NCBI RefSeq assembly: GCF_051401765.1 | Contig: NW_027480534.1 | Coordinates: 1,479,649-1,543,648 of the forward strand | Length of the DNA: 64,000 nt | Reading direction: 5' to 3' | From: Calliopsis andreniformis | Taxonomy: Eukaryota; Arthropoda; Insecta; Hymenoptera; Andrenidae | In this document: piece after piece, positions 37,836 to 51,800 of the stretch | Layout of the letters: each line of letters starts with the position of its first letter | Position numbering within the stretch: position 1 is the first letter of the stretch | Notes under the pieces: model-generated | Seen by the model: only the letters and a program-made list of their open reading frames with translations | The model's database searches: none | Told to the model about the DNA's origin: nothing | Position numbers and translations under genes: made by a program

Positions 37836-39840
37836 ATTGAAGGTTGAGGATTGAGGATTGAGGATTGAGAATTTAGAATTGAGGATGAGGACTGAGGGTT
37901 TAGGATTGAGGTTTGAGGAACGAGGATTGAGGATTCAGGATTGAGGACTGCGGATTGACGATTGAGTATTGAATATTGACGATTGAGGATTGAGGATTGA
38001 GGATTGGGGACTGAGCGTTGAGGGTTGAGTGATGAGAATTGATGTTTGTGGATAGAGATTCGAGGATTGCAGATTGAGTATTGAGTATTGAAAACTGTGA
38101 ACTGAGGATATTCTGTTGGTGACTGAGGATTGACAACTGATTGTTGAGGACTCAGGGTTGAAGATTGAGGATTCTGGATTGAAGTTTGAGGACTGAGGAT
38201 TGAGGATTGAGGATTGAGTATTGAGGATTGAGGATTGAAGATTGAGGATTGAGTATAGAGGGCTGTGGATTGAGGACGAGGACTGAGGGTTGAGTATTGA
38301 CGTTTGAGGTCTGATGATTGAGGATTGAGGATTGAGGATCGGGGATTGAAGATTGAGTATTGAGGATTGAAGATTGAGTATTCAGGATTGAAGATTGAGG
38401 ATTGAAGATTGAGGATTGAGGATTGAGGATGAGGGCTGATGGCTGAGGATTGAGGTTTAAGGACTGAGGACTGAGGGTTGAGGGTTGAGAATTGAGGATT
38501 GAGAATTGAGGATTGAAGATTGAGGATTGTGTATTGAGGATTGAAGAATGAGGATTGAGGATTGAGGATTGAGGATTGAGGATTGAAGATTGAGTATTGA
38601 GGATTGAAGACTGAAGATTGAGGATTAAGGACTGATGATTGAGGATTGAGGATTGAGGATTGAAGATTGAGTATTGAGGATTGAAGATTGAAGATTGACG
38701 ATTGAGGATTGGGGATTGAGGATTGAAGATTGAGGATTGGGGACTGAGCGTTGAGGGTTGAGTGATGAGAATTGATGTTTGTGGATAGAGATTTGAGGAT
38801 TGCAGATTGACTATTGAGTATTGAAAACTGTGAATTGAGGATATTCTGTTGGTGACTGAGGATTGACAACTGACTGTTGAGGACTCTGGGCTGAAGATTG
38901 AGGATTCAGGATTGAGGATTAAGGATTGAGGATTGAGGGTTGAGGATTGAGGATTGATGATTGAGGATTGAGGATTGAGGATTGAAGATTGAGGATTGGG
39001 TATTGAGGACTGAACATTGAGGATTGAGGATTGAGGATTGAGGATTGAGGATTGAGTATTGAATATTGAATATTCATGCTTGAAGATTGAGGATTGAGTA
39101 TTGAGGGTTGTGGACTGAGGACGAGGACTGAGGTTTGAGTATTAATGTTTGCGGTCTGAGGGTTGAGGGTTGAGGATTGAGAATTGAGGATTGAGGATTG
39201 AGGATTGAAGATTGTGGATTGGGTATTGAGAATTGAAGAATGACGATTGAGGATTGAGGATTGAGGATTGAGTATTGAGGATTGAAGATTGAGGATTGAG
39301 AATTGAGGATTGAAGATTGAGGATTGAGGATTGAGTATTGAGGATTGAGGATTGAAGATTGAATATTGATGATTGAAGATTAAGGATTGAGGATTGAGGG
39401 TTGTGGATTGAGGACGAGGGCTGAGGTTTGAGTATTAATGTTTGCGGTCTGAGGGTTGAGGATTGAGGATTGAGAATTGAGGATTGAGGACTGAGGATTG
39501 AAGATTGTGGATTGGGTATTGAGGATTGAAGAATGAGGATTGAGGATTGAGGATTGAGGATTGAGGATTGAGTATTGAAGATTGACGATTGAGGATTGAG
39601 GATTGAGGATTGAAGACTGAGGATTGCGGACCGAGCGTTGAGGGTTGAGTGATGAGAATTGATGTTTGTGGATAGAGATTTGAGGATTGCAGGTTGAGTA
39701 TTGAGTATTGAAAACTGTGAATTGAGGATATTCTGTTGAGGACTGAGGATTGACAACTGACTGTTGAGGACTCAGGGCTGAAGATTGACGTTTCTGGATT
39801 GAGGATTCAGGATTGAGGTTTGAGGACTGAGGATTGAGGA
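37836..39840. repeat. ~2 kb patchwork copy of 30-34 kb segments
   Basis: The left part (to ~38,200) resembles 30,455-30,830. The middle (38,244-39,334) matches 33,055-34,145 and carries two variants of that copy, gattgagaattgaggattg near 38,490 and gattgactattgagtattg near 38,805. The right part (39,334-39,840) follows 32,100-32,600, including gattgacgtttc. Such switching of nearest relative within one continuous stretch indicates exchange or conversion between array segments. Confidence 0.7.
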
Positions 39841-42800
39841 TTGAGGATTGAGGATTGAGGATTGAGGATGGAAGATTGAGGATTGAGGATTGAGGATTGA
39901 GGATTGAGGATTGAAGATTGAGGATTGGGTATTGAGGATTGAAGAATGAGGATTGAGGATTGAGGATTGAGGATTGAGGGTTGAAGATTGAGTATTGAGG
40001 ATTGAAGACTGAGGATTGAGGGTTGAGTATCGAGGATTGAGGGTTGAGGATTGAGGATTGAAGGTTGAGTATTGAGGATTGACGATTGAAGATTGAGTAT
40101 TGAGGATTGAAGGTTGAAGATTGACGATTGAGGATTGAGGATTGAGGACTGAAAATTGAGGATTGGGGACTGAGCGTTGAGGGTTGAGTGATGAGAATTG
40201 ATGTTTGTGGATAGAGATTTGAGGATTGCAGATTGAGTATTGAGTATTGAAAACTGTGAATTGAGGATATTCTGTTGGTGACTGAGGATTGACAACTGAT
40301 TGTTCAGGACTGAGGGCTGAAGATTGAGGATTCAGGATTGAGGATTCTGGATTGAAGTTTGAGGACTGAGGATTGAGGATTGAGGATTGAGGATTGAGGA
40401 AGGAAGATTGAGGATTGGGTATTGAGGATTGAACATTGAGGATTGAGGATTGAGTATTGAGGATTGAGGATTGAGTGTTGAATATTGATGCTTGAAGATT
40501 GAGGATTGAGTATTGAGGGTTGTGGACTGAGGACGAGGACTGAGGTTTGAGTATTAATGTTTCCGGTCTGACGGTTGAGGTTTGAGGATTGAGAATTGAG
40601 GATTGAGGATTGAGGATTGAAGATTGTGGATTGGGTATTGAGAATTGAAGGATGAGGATTGAGGATTGAGGATTGAGGATTGGGTATTGAGGATTGAAGA
40701 TTGAGGATTGAGAATTGAGGATTGAAGATTGAGGATTGAGCATTGAGGATTTTGGATTGAGCATTGAGGATAGAAGATTGAGGACTGGGGATTGAGTGTT
40801 GAAGATTGAGGATTAAGGATTGAGGATTGGGGATTGAGGATCTAGGATTGGAGATTGGTTATTGAGGATTGAAGGTTGAGGATTGAGGATTGAGGATTGA
40901 GAATTTAGAATTGAGGATGAGGACTGAGGGTTTAGGGTTGAGGTTTGAGGAACGAGGATTGTGGATTGAGGATTGAGGACTGCGGATTGACGATTGAGTA
41001 TTGAATATTAAGGATTGATGACTGAGGATTGAGGATTGAGGATTGAGTATTGAAGACTGAGGATTGATGGTTGAGGATTGAGGATTGAGGATTGAGGATT
41101 GAGGATTGAGGGTTGAGGATTGAGGATTGAGGACTGAGGGCTGAGGATTGAGGATTGAGAATTGAGGATTGAGGGTTGAGGATTGAAGATTGAGGATTGT
41201 GTATTGAGGAATGAAGAATGAGTGTTGAGGATTGAGGATTGAAGATTGAGGATTGAGGATTGAATATTCAGTATAGGGGATCGAAGATTGAGAATTGAGG
41301 ATTGAGGATTGAGGATTGGGGACAGAGTGTTGAGGGTTGAGTGATGAGAATTGATGTTTGTGGATAGAGATTTGAAGATTGCAGATTGAGTATTGAGTAT
41401 TGAAAACTGTGAACTGAGGATATTCTATTGAGGTCTGAGGATTGACAACTGATTGTTGAGGAATCAGGGCTGACGATTGTGGATTCAGGATTGAGGATTG
41501 AGGATTGAGGATTGAAGATTGAGGATTGGGTATTGAGGATTGAAGATTGTGGATTGGGTATTGAGAATTGAAGAATGAGGATTGAGGATTGAGGATTGAG
41601 GATTGAGTATTGAGGATTGAAGATTGAGGATTGAGAATTGAGGATTGAAGATTGAGGATTGAGCATTGAGGATTTTGGACTGAGCATTGAGGACAGAAGA
41701 TTGAGGACTGGGGATTGAGGGTTGAAGATTGAGGATTAAGGATTGAGGATTCGGGATTGAGGATCTAAGATTGGAGATTGGTTATTGAGGATTGAAGGTT
41801 GAGGATTGAGGATTGAGGATTGAGAATTTAGAATTGAGGATGAGGACTGAGGGTTTAGGATTGAGGTTTGAGGAACGAGGATTGAGGATTGAGGATTGAG
41901 GACTGCGTATTGACGATTGAGTATTGAATATTGACGATTGAGGATTGAGGATTGTGGATTGAAGATTGAGGATTGGGGACTGAGCGTTGAGGGTTGAGTG
42001 ATGAGAATTGATGTTTGTGGATAGAGATTTGAGGATTGCAGATTGAGTATTGAGTATTGAAAACTGTGAACTGAGGATATTCTGTTGGTGACTGAGGATT
42101 GACAACTGATTGTTGAGGACTCAGGGCTGAAGATTGAGGATTCAGGATTGAGGATTCTGGATTGAAGTTTGAGGACTGAGGATTGAGGATTGAGGATTGA
42201 GGATTGAGGATTGAGGATGGAAGATTGAGGATTGAGGATTGAGGATTGAGGATTGAGGATTGAAGATTGAGGATTGGGTATTGAGGATTGAAGAATGAGG
42301 ATTGAGGATTGAGGATTGAGGATTGAGGGTTGAAGATTGAGTATTGAGGATTGAAGATTGAGGATTGAGGGTTGAGTATCGAGGACTTAGGGTTGAGGAT
42401 TGAGGATTGAAGATTGAGTATTGAGGATTGACGATTGAAGATTGAGTATTGAGGATTGAAGGTTGAAGATTGACGATTGAGGATTGGGGATTGAGGATCT
42501 AGGATTGGAGATTGGTTATTGAGTATTGAGGATTGAAGGTTGAGGATTGAGGATTGAGGTTTGAGGATTGTGGATGAGGGCCGAGGGCTGAGGATTGTGG
42601 CTTAAGGACTGAGGACTGAGGGTTGAGGATTGAGAATTGAGGATTGAGGATTGAGGATTGAAGATTGAGGATTGGGAATTGAGGATTGCAGAATGAGGAT
42701 TGAGGATTGAGGATTGAGGATTGAGGATTGAAGATTGAGTATTGAGGATTGAAGACTGACCATTGAGGATTGAGGATTGATGATTGAGGATTGAGGATTG

Positions 42801-45800
42801 AGGATTGAAGATTGAGTATTGAGGATTGAAGATTGAAGATTGACGATTGAGGATTGAGGATTGAGGATTGAAGATTGAGGATTGGGGACTGAGCGTTGAG
42901 GGTTGAGTGATGAGAATTGATGTTTGTGGATAGAGATTTGAGGATTGCAGATTGAGTATTGAGTATTGAAAACTGTGAATTGAGGATATTCTGTTGGTGA
43001 CTGAGGATTGACAACTGATTGTTGAGGACTGAGGGCTGAAGATTGAGGATTCAGGATTGAGGATTCTGGATTGTAGTTTGAGGACTGAGGATTGAGGATT
43101 GAGGATTGAGGTTTGAGGATTGAGGAAGGAAGATTGAGGATTGGGTATTGAGGATTCAACATTGAGGATTGAGGATTGAGTATTGAGGATTGAGGATTGA
43201 GTGTTGAATATTGATGCTTGAAGATTGAGGATTGAGTATTGAGGGTTGTGGACTGAGGACGAGGACTGAGGTTTGAGTATTAATGTTTGCGGTCTGACGG
43301 TTGAGGATTGAGGATTGAGGATTGAGAATTTAGAATTGAGGATGAGGACTGAGGGTTTAGGGTTGAGGTTTGAGGAACGAGGATTGTGGATTGAGGATTG
43401 AGGACTGCGGATTGACGATTGAGTATTGAATATTAAGGATTGATGACTGAGGATTGAGGATTGAGGATTGAGTATTGAAGACTGAGGATTGATGGTTGAG
43501 GATTGAGGATTGAGGATTGAGGATTGAGGATTGAGGGTTGAGGATTGAGGATTGAGGACTGAGGGCTGAGGATTGAGGATTGAGAATTGAGGATTGAGGG
43601 TTGAGGATTGAAGATTGAGGATTGTGTATTGAGGAATGAAGAATGAGTGTTGAGGATTGAGGATTGAAGATTGAGGATTGAGGATTGAATATTCAGTATA
43701 GGGGATCGAAGATTGAGAATTGAGGATTGAGGATTGAGGATTGGGGACAGAGTGTTGAGGGTTGAGTGATGAGAATTGATGTTTGTGGATAGAGATTTGA
43801 AGATTGCAGATTGAGTATTGAGTATTGAAAACTGTGAACTGAGGATATTCTATTGAGGTCTGAGGATTGACAACTGATTGTTGAGGAATCAGGGCTGACG
43901 ATTGAGGATTCAGGATTGAGGATTGAGGATTGAGGATTGAAGATTGAGGATTGGGTATTGAGGATTGAAGAATGAGGATTGAGGATTGAGGATTGAGGAT
44001 TGAGGGTTGAAGATTGAGTATTGAGGATTGAGGATTGAGGATTGAGGATTGAGGATTGAGGATTGAGGGTTGAGGATTGAGGATTGAGGATTGAGGATTG
44101 AGGATTAAGTATTGAAGATTGAGAATTGAGGATTGAGGATTGAAGATTGAGTATTGAGGATTGAAGATTGAGGATGGAGGATTGAGGATTGAGGATTGAG
44201 GACTGAGGAGTGACGATTGGGTATTGAAGGTTGAGGATTGAGGATTGAGGATTGAGGATTGATTATTGAGGATTGAAGATTGAGGATTAGGGACTGAGGA
44301 TTGAAGATTGAGGATTGAGGACTGAGGATTGAGGATTGAAGATTGAGTATTGAGGATTGAAGATTGAGGATTGAGGATTGACGATTGAGGATTGAGCATT
44401 GATGCCTGAGGATTGACGATTGAGGTTTGAGGATTGAGGGTTGTGGATTGAGGACGAGGACTGAGGGTTGAGTATTGATGTTTGAGGTCTGAGGACTGAG
44501 GATTGAGGATTGAGAATTGAGGACTGAGGATTGAGGATTGAAGATTGAGGATTGGGTATTGAGGATTGAAGAATGAGGATTGAGGATTGAGAATTTAGGA
44601 TTGAGGATTGAAGATTGAGTATTGAGGATCGAAGGTTGAGGATTGAGTATTGAGGATTGAGGATTGGGTATTGAGAATTGAAGAATGAGGATTGAGGATT
44701 GAGGATTGAGGATTGAGTATTGAGGATTGAAGATTGAGGATTGAGAATTGAGGATTGAAGATTGAGGATGGAGGATTGAGGAGTGAGAATCTAGGATTGA
44801 GGATTGAGGATTGAAGCTTGAGTATTGAGGATGGAGGATTGAGGATTGCGGATTGAGGATTGAATATTGAATATTGATGCTTGAAGATTGAGGATTGAGT
44901 ATTGAGGGTTGTGGACTGAGGACGAGGACTGAGGTTTGAGTATTAATGTTTGCGGTCTGAGGGTTCAGGATTGAGGATTGAGAATTGAGGATTGAGGATT
45001 GAGGATTGAAGATTGTGGATTGGGTATTGAGAATTGAAGAATGAGGATTGAGGATTGAGGATTGAGGATTGAGTATTGAGGATTGAAGATTGAGGATTGA
45101 GAATTGAGGATTGAAGATTGAGGATTGGGTATTGAGGATTGAGAATTGAGGATTGAGGATTGTGGATTGAGGATTGAAGATTGTGTATTGAGGATTGATG
45201 ATTGAGGATTGAGGATTGAGGATTAAGGATTGAGGATTGAGGATTAAGGATTGAGGTTTGAGGATTGAGGATTGAGGATTGAAGATTGAGTATTGGGTAT
45301 TGAGGATTGAACATTGAGGATTGAGGATTGAGGATTGAGTATTGAGGATTGAGGATTGAAGATTGAATATTGATGATTGAAGATTAAGGATTGAGGATTG
45401 AGGGTTGTGGATTGAGGACGAGGGCTGAGGTTTGAGTATTAATGTTTGCGGTCTGAGGGTCGAGGATTGAGGATTGAGAATTGAGGATTGAGGACTGAGG
45501 ATTGAAGATTGTGGATTGGGTATTGAGGATTGAAGAATGAGGATTGAGGATTGAGGATTGAGTATTGAGGATTGAGTATTGAAGATTTACGATTGAGGAT
45601 TGAGGATTGAGGATTGAAGACTGAGGATTGGGGACCGAGCGTTGAGGGTTGAGTGATGAGAACTGATGTTTGTGGATAGAGATTTGAGGATTGCAGGCTG
45701 AGTATTGAGTATTGAAAACTGTGAATTGAGGATATTCTGTTGAGGACTGAGGATTGGCAACTGACTGTTGAGGACTCAGGGCTGAAGATTGAGGTTACAG

Positions 45801-48800
45801 GATTGAGGATTCAGGATTGAGGTTTGAGGACTGAGGATTGAGGGTTGAGGATTGAGGATTGAGGATGGAAGATTGAGGATTGGGTATTGAGGATTGAACA
45901 TTGAGGATTGAGGATTGAGGATTGAGGATTGAGGATTGAAGATTGAGGATTGAGTATTGAGGGCTGTGGATTGAGGACGAGGACTGAGGGTTGAGTATTG
46001 ATGTTTGAGGTCTGATGATTGAGGATTGAGGATTGAGGATCGGGGATTGAAGATTGAGTATTGAGGATTGAAGATTGAGTTTTGAGGATTGAAGGTTGAG
46101 GATTGAAGATTGAGGATTGAGGATTGAGGATGAGGGCTGATGGCTGAGGATTGAGGTTTAAGGACTGAGGACTGATGGTTGAGGGTTGAGAATTGAGGAT
46201 TGAGGATTGAGGATTGAAGATTGAGGGTTGGGTATTGAGGATTGAAGAATGAGGATTGAGGATTGAGGATTGAGGATTGAGGGTTGAAGATTGAGTATTG
46301 AGGATTGAAGGATGACGATTGAGGATTGAGGATTGATGATTGATGATTGAGGATTGAGGATTGAGGATTGAAGATTGAGTATTGAGGATTGAAGATTGAA
46401 GATTGACGATTGAGGATTGAGGATTGAGGATTGAAGATTGAGGATTGGGGACTGAGCGTTGAGGGTTGAGTGATGAGAATTGATGTTTGTGGATAGAGAT
46501 TTGAGGATTGCAGATTGAGTATTGAGTATTGAAAACTGTGAATTGAGGATATTCTGTTGGTGACTGAGGATTGACAACTGATTGTTGAGGACTGAGGGCT
46601 GAAGATTGAGGATTCAGGATTGAGGATTCTGGATTGAAGTTTGAGGACTGAGGATTGAGGATTGAGGATTGAGGATTGAGGATTGAGGAAGGAAGATTGA
46701 GGATTGGGTATTGAGGATTGAACATTGAGGATTGAGGATTGAGTATTGAGGATTGAGGATTGAGTGTTGAATATTGATGCTTGAAGATTGAGGATTGAGT
46801 ATTGAGGGTTGTGGACTGAGGACGGGGACTGAGGTTTGAGTATTAATGTTTGCGGTCTGACGGTTGAGGATTGAGGATTGAGAATTGAGGATTGAGGATT
46901 GAGGATTGAAGATTGTGGATTGGGTGTTGAGAATTGAAGGATGAGGATTGAGGATTGAGGATTGAGGATTGGGTATTGAGGATTGAAGATTGAGGATTGA
47001 GAATTGAGGATTGAAGATTGAGGATTGAGCATTGAGGATTTTGGATTGAGCATTGAGGATAGAAGATTGAGGACTGGGGATTGAGTGTTGAAGATTGTGG
47101 ATTAAGGATTGAGGATTGGGGATTGAGGATCCAGGATTGGAGATTGGTTATTGAGGATTGAAGGTTGAGGATTGAGGATTGAGGATTGAGAATTTAGAAT
47201 TGAGGATGAGGACTGAGGGTTTAGGGTTGAGGTTTGAGGAACGAGGATTGTGGATTGAGGATTGAGGACTGCGGATTGACGATTGAGTATTGAATATTAA
47301 GGATTGATGACTGAGGATTGAGGATTGAGGATTGAGTATTGAAGACTGAGGATTGATGGTTGAGGATTGAGGATTGAGGATTGAGGATTGAGGATTGAGG
47401 GTTGAGGATTGAGGATTGAGGACTGAGGGCTGAGGATTGAGGATTGAGAATTGAGGATTGAGGGTTGAGGATTGAAAATTGAGGATTGTGTATTGAGGAA
47501 TGAAGAATGAGTGTTGGGGATTGAGGATTGAAGATTGAGGATTGAGGATTGAATATTCAGTATAGGGGATCGAAGATTGAGAATTGAGGATTGAGGATTG
47601 AGGATTGGGGACAGAGTGTTGAGGGTTGAGTGATGAGGATTGATGTTTGTGGATAGAGATTTGAAGATTGCAGATTGAGTATTGAGTATTGAAAGCTGTG
47701 AACTGAGGATATTCTATTGAGGTCTGAGGATTGACAACTGATTGTTGAGGAATCAGGGCTGAAGATTGAGGATTCAGGATTGAGGATTCTGGATTGAAGT
47801 TTGAGGACTGTGGATTGAGGATTGAGGATTGAGGATTGAGGATTGAGGATGGAAGATTGAGGATTGAGGATTGAGGATTGAGGATTGAGGATTGAGGATT
47901 GAAGATTGAGGATTGGGTATTGAGGATTGAAGAATGAGGATTGAGGATTGAGGATTGAGGATTGAGGGTTGAAGATTGAGTATTGAGGATTGAAGATTGA
48001 GGATTGAGGATTGAGGATTGAGGATTGAGGGTTGAGGATTGAGGATTGAGGATTGAGGATTGAGGATTAAGTATTGAGGTTTGAGGATTGAGGATGAGGG
48101 CCGAGGGCTGAGGATTGTGGCTTAAGGACTGAGGACTGAGGGTTGAGGATTGAGAATTGAGGATTGAGGATTGAGGATTGAAGATTGAGGATTGTAGAAT
48201 GAGGATTGAGGATTGAGGATTGAGGATTGAGGATTGAAGATTGAGTATTGAGGATTGAAGACTGACCATTGAGGATTGAGGATTGAAGATTGAGGATTGA
48301 GGATTGAGGATGAGGGCTGATGGCTGAGGATTGAGGTTTAAGGACTGAGGACTGAGGGTTGAGGGTTGAGAATTGAGGATTGAGAATTGAGGATTGAAGA
48401 TTGAGGATTGTGTATTGAGGATTGAAGAATGAGGATTGAGGATTGAGGATTGAGGATTGAGGATTGAAGATTGAGTATTGAGGATTGAAGACTGAAGATT
48501 GAGGATTAAGGACTGATGATTGAGGATTGAGGATTGAGGATTGAAGATTGAGTATTGAGGATTGAAGATTGAAGATTGACGATTGAGGATTGGGGATTGA
48601 GGATTGAAAATTGAGGATTGGGGACTGAGCGTTGAGGGTTGAGTGATGAGAATTGATGTTTGTGGATAGAGATTTGAGGATTGCAGATTGACTATTGAGT
48701 ATTGAAAACTGTGAATTGAGGATATTCTGTTGGTGACTGAGGATTGACAACTGACTGTTGAGGACTCTGGGCTGAAGATTGAGGATTCAGGATTGAGGAT

Positions 48801-48809
48801 TAAGGATTG
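39841..48809. repeat. Patchwork of related 1-2 kb higher-order copies
   Basis: Contains GATATTCT landmarks near 40,266, 41,419, 42,076, 42,985, 43,844, 45,731, 46,548, 47,708 and 48,721, in alternating CTGTTG and CTATTG forms. Three more gaggaaggaag-family copies fall here (40,397, 43,124, 46,687). The segment with attcagtataggggatcg is present near 41,268, 43,690 and 47,555 as well as 36,510. The order around 44,200-44,800 (gaggagtgacgattggg, gatgcctgagg) is repeated near 54,390-54,800. No gene-like sequence was seen. Confidence 0.65.
42516..44399 (-). other. 627-codon stop-free stretch, not considered a gene
   Basis: The peptide consists of imperfect SSILNPQ-type heptads throughout, with short variations (for example QQSVVNPQ and SHQSLIFNTQ) that map to the landmark strings. 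Between 42,602 and 43,014 all three - strand frames are open simultaneously, each giving the same kind of peptide. No conserved domain, promoter-like element or intron-like interruption was recognised. It is best explained by the absence of stop codons in (AATCCTC)n; low-level translation of a satellite transcript cannot be excluded. Confidence 0.85.
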
Positions 48810-51800
48810 AGGATTGAGGGTTGAGGATTGAGGATTGATGATTGAGGATTGAGGATTGAGGATTGAAGATTGAGGATTGGGTATTCAGGACTGAACATTG
48901 AGGATTGAGGATTGAGGATTGAGGATTGAGGATTGAGTATTGAATATTGAATATTCATGCTTGAAGATTGAGGATTGAGTATTGAGGGTTGTGGACTGAG
49001 GACGAGGACTGAGGTTTGAGTATTAATGTTTGCGGTCTGAGGGTTGAGGGTTGAGGATTGAGAATTGAGGATTGAGGATTGAGGATTGAAGATTGTGGAT
49101 TGGGTATTGAGAATTGAAGAATGAGGATTGAGGATTGAGGATTGAGGATTGAGTATTGAGGATTGAAGATTGAGGATTGAGAATTGAGGATTGAAGATTG
49201 AGGATTGAGGATTGAGTATTGAGGATTGAGGATTGAAGATTGAATATTGATGATTGAAGATTAAGGATTGAGGATTGAGGGTTGTGGATTGAGGTCGAGG
49301 GCTGAGGTTTGAGTATTAATGTTTGCGGTCTGAGGGTTGAGGATTGAGGATTGAGAATTGAGGATTGAGGACTGAGGATTGAAGATTGTGGATTGGGTAT
49401 TGAGGATTGAAGAATGAGGATTGAGGATTGAAGATTGAGTATTGAGGATTGAAGATTGAAGATTGACGATTGAGGATTGGGGATTGAGGATTGAAGATTG
49501 AGGATTGCGGACCGAGCGTTGAGGGTTGAGTGATGAGAATTGATGTTTGTGGATAGAGATTTGAGGATTGCAGATTGAGTATTGAGTATTGAAAACTGTG
49601 AATTGAGGATATTCTGCTGGTGACTGAGGATTGACAACTGACTGTTGAGGACTCAGGGCTGAAGATTGAGTATTCAGGATTGAGGATTAAGGATTGTGGA
49701 TTGAGGGTTGAGGATTGAGGATTGATGATTGAGGATTGAGGATTGAGGATTGAAGATTGAGGATTGGGTATTGAGGATTGAACATTGAGGATTGAGGATT
49801 GAGGATTGAAGATTGTGGATTGGGTATTGAGAATTGAAGAATGAGGATTGAGGATTGAGGATTGAGGATTGAGTATTGAGGATTGAAGATTGAGGATTGA
49901 GAATTGAGGATTGAAGATTGAGGATTGAGGATTGAGGATTGAGGATTGATGATTGAGGATTGAGGATGAGGGCTGAGGGTTGAGGATTGAGGTTTGAGGT
50001 CTGATGATTGAGGATTGAGGATTGAGAATTGAGGATTGAGGATTGTGGATTGAGGATTGAAGATTGTGTATTGAGGATTGATGATTGAGGATTGAGGATT
50101 GAGGATTAAGGATTGAGGATTGAGGATTGAGGATTGAGGATTGAGGATTGAGGATTGAGGATTGAAGATTGAGGATTGGGTATTGAGGATTGAACATTGA
50201 GGATTGAGGATTGAGGATTGAGTATTGAGGATTGAGGATTGAAGATTGAATATTGATGATTGAAGATTAAGGATTGAGGATTGAGGGTTGTGGATTGAGG
50301 ACGAGGGCTGAGGTTTGAGTATTAATGTTTGCGGTCTGAGGGTTGAGGATTGAGGATTGAGAATTGAGGATTGAGGACTGAGGATTGAAGATTGTGGATT
50401 GGGTATTGAGGATTGAAGAATGAGGATTGAGGATTGAGGATTGAGTATTGAGGATTGAGTATTGAAGATTGACGATTGAGGATTGAGGATTGAGGATTGA
50501 AGACTGAGGATTGGGGACCGAGCGTTGAGGGTTGAGTGATGAGAACTGATGTTTGTGGATAGAGATTTGAGGATTGCAGGCTGAGTATTGAGTATTGAAA
50601 ACTGTGAATTGAGGATATTCTGTTGAGGACTGAGGATTGACAACTGACTGTTGAGGACTCTGGGCTGAAGATTGAGGTTTCAGGATTGAGGATTCAGGAT
50701 TGAGGTTTGAGGACTGAGGATTGAGGATTGAGGATTGAGGATTGAGAATGGAAGATTGAGGATTGGGTATTGAGGATTGAACATTGAGGATTGAGGATTG
50801 AGTATTGAGGATTGAGGATTGAAGATTGAGGATTGAGTATTGAGGGCTGTGGATTGAGGACGAGGACTGAGGGTTGAGTATTGATGTTTGACGTCTGATG
50901 ATTGAGGATTGAGGATTGAGGATCGGGGATTGAAGATTGAGTATTGAGGATTGAAGATTGAGTATTCAGGACTGAAGATTGAGGATTGAAGATTGAGGAT
51001 TAAGGATTGAGGATGAGGGCTGATGGCTGAGGATTGAGGTTTAAGGACTGAGGACTGAGCGTTGAGGGTTGAGAATTGAGGATTGAGGATTGAGGATTGA
51101 AGATTGAGGATTGGGTATTGAGGATTGAAGAATGAGGATTGAGGATTGAGGATTGAGGATTGAGGGTTGAAGATTGAGTATTGAGGATTGAAGGATGACG
51201 ATGGAGGATTGAGGATTGATGATTGAGGATTGAGGATTGAGTATTGAAGATTGAGTATTGAGGATTGAAGATTGAAGATTGACGATTGAGGATTGAGTAT
51301 TGAGGATTGAAGATTGAGGATTGGGGACTGAGCGTTGAGGGTTGAGTGATGAGAACTGATGTTTGTGGATAGAGATTTGAGGATTGCAGATTGAGTATTG
51401 AGTATTGAAAACTGTGAATTGAGGATATTCTGTTGGTGACTGAGGATTGACAACTGATTGTTGAGGACTCAGGGCTGAAGATTGAGGATTCAGGATTGAG
51501 GATTCTGGATTGAAGTTTGAGGACTGAGGATTGAGGATTGAGGATTGAGGATTAAGGATTGAGGAAGGAAGATTGAGGATTGGGTATTGAGGATTGAACA
51601 TTGAGGATTGAGGATTGAGGATTGAGGATTGAGGATTGAAGGTTGGATATTGATGATTGAAGATTGAGGATTGAGTATTGAGGGCTGTGGGTTGAGGACG
51701 AGGACTGAGGGTTGAGTATTGATGTTAGAGGTCTGATAATTGAGGATTGAGGATTGAGAATTGAGGATAGAGGACTGAGGATTGAGGATTGAAGATTGAG

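Noticed and set aside
30455..39840. A single simple 7.2 kb tandem unit covering 30-40 kb
   Set aside because: The offset is 7,381 bp on the left and 7,234 bp on the right. The sequence between about 32,600 and 37,836 does not repeat as one block after 39,840, so the region is a patchwork.
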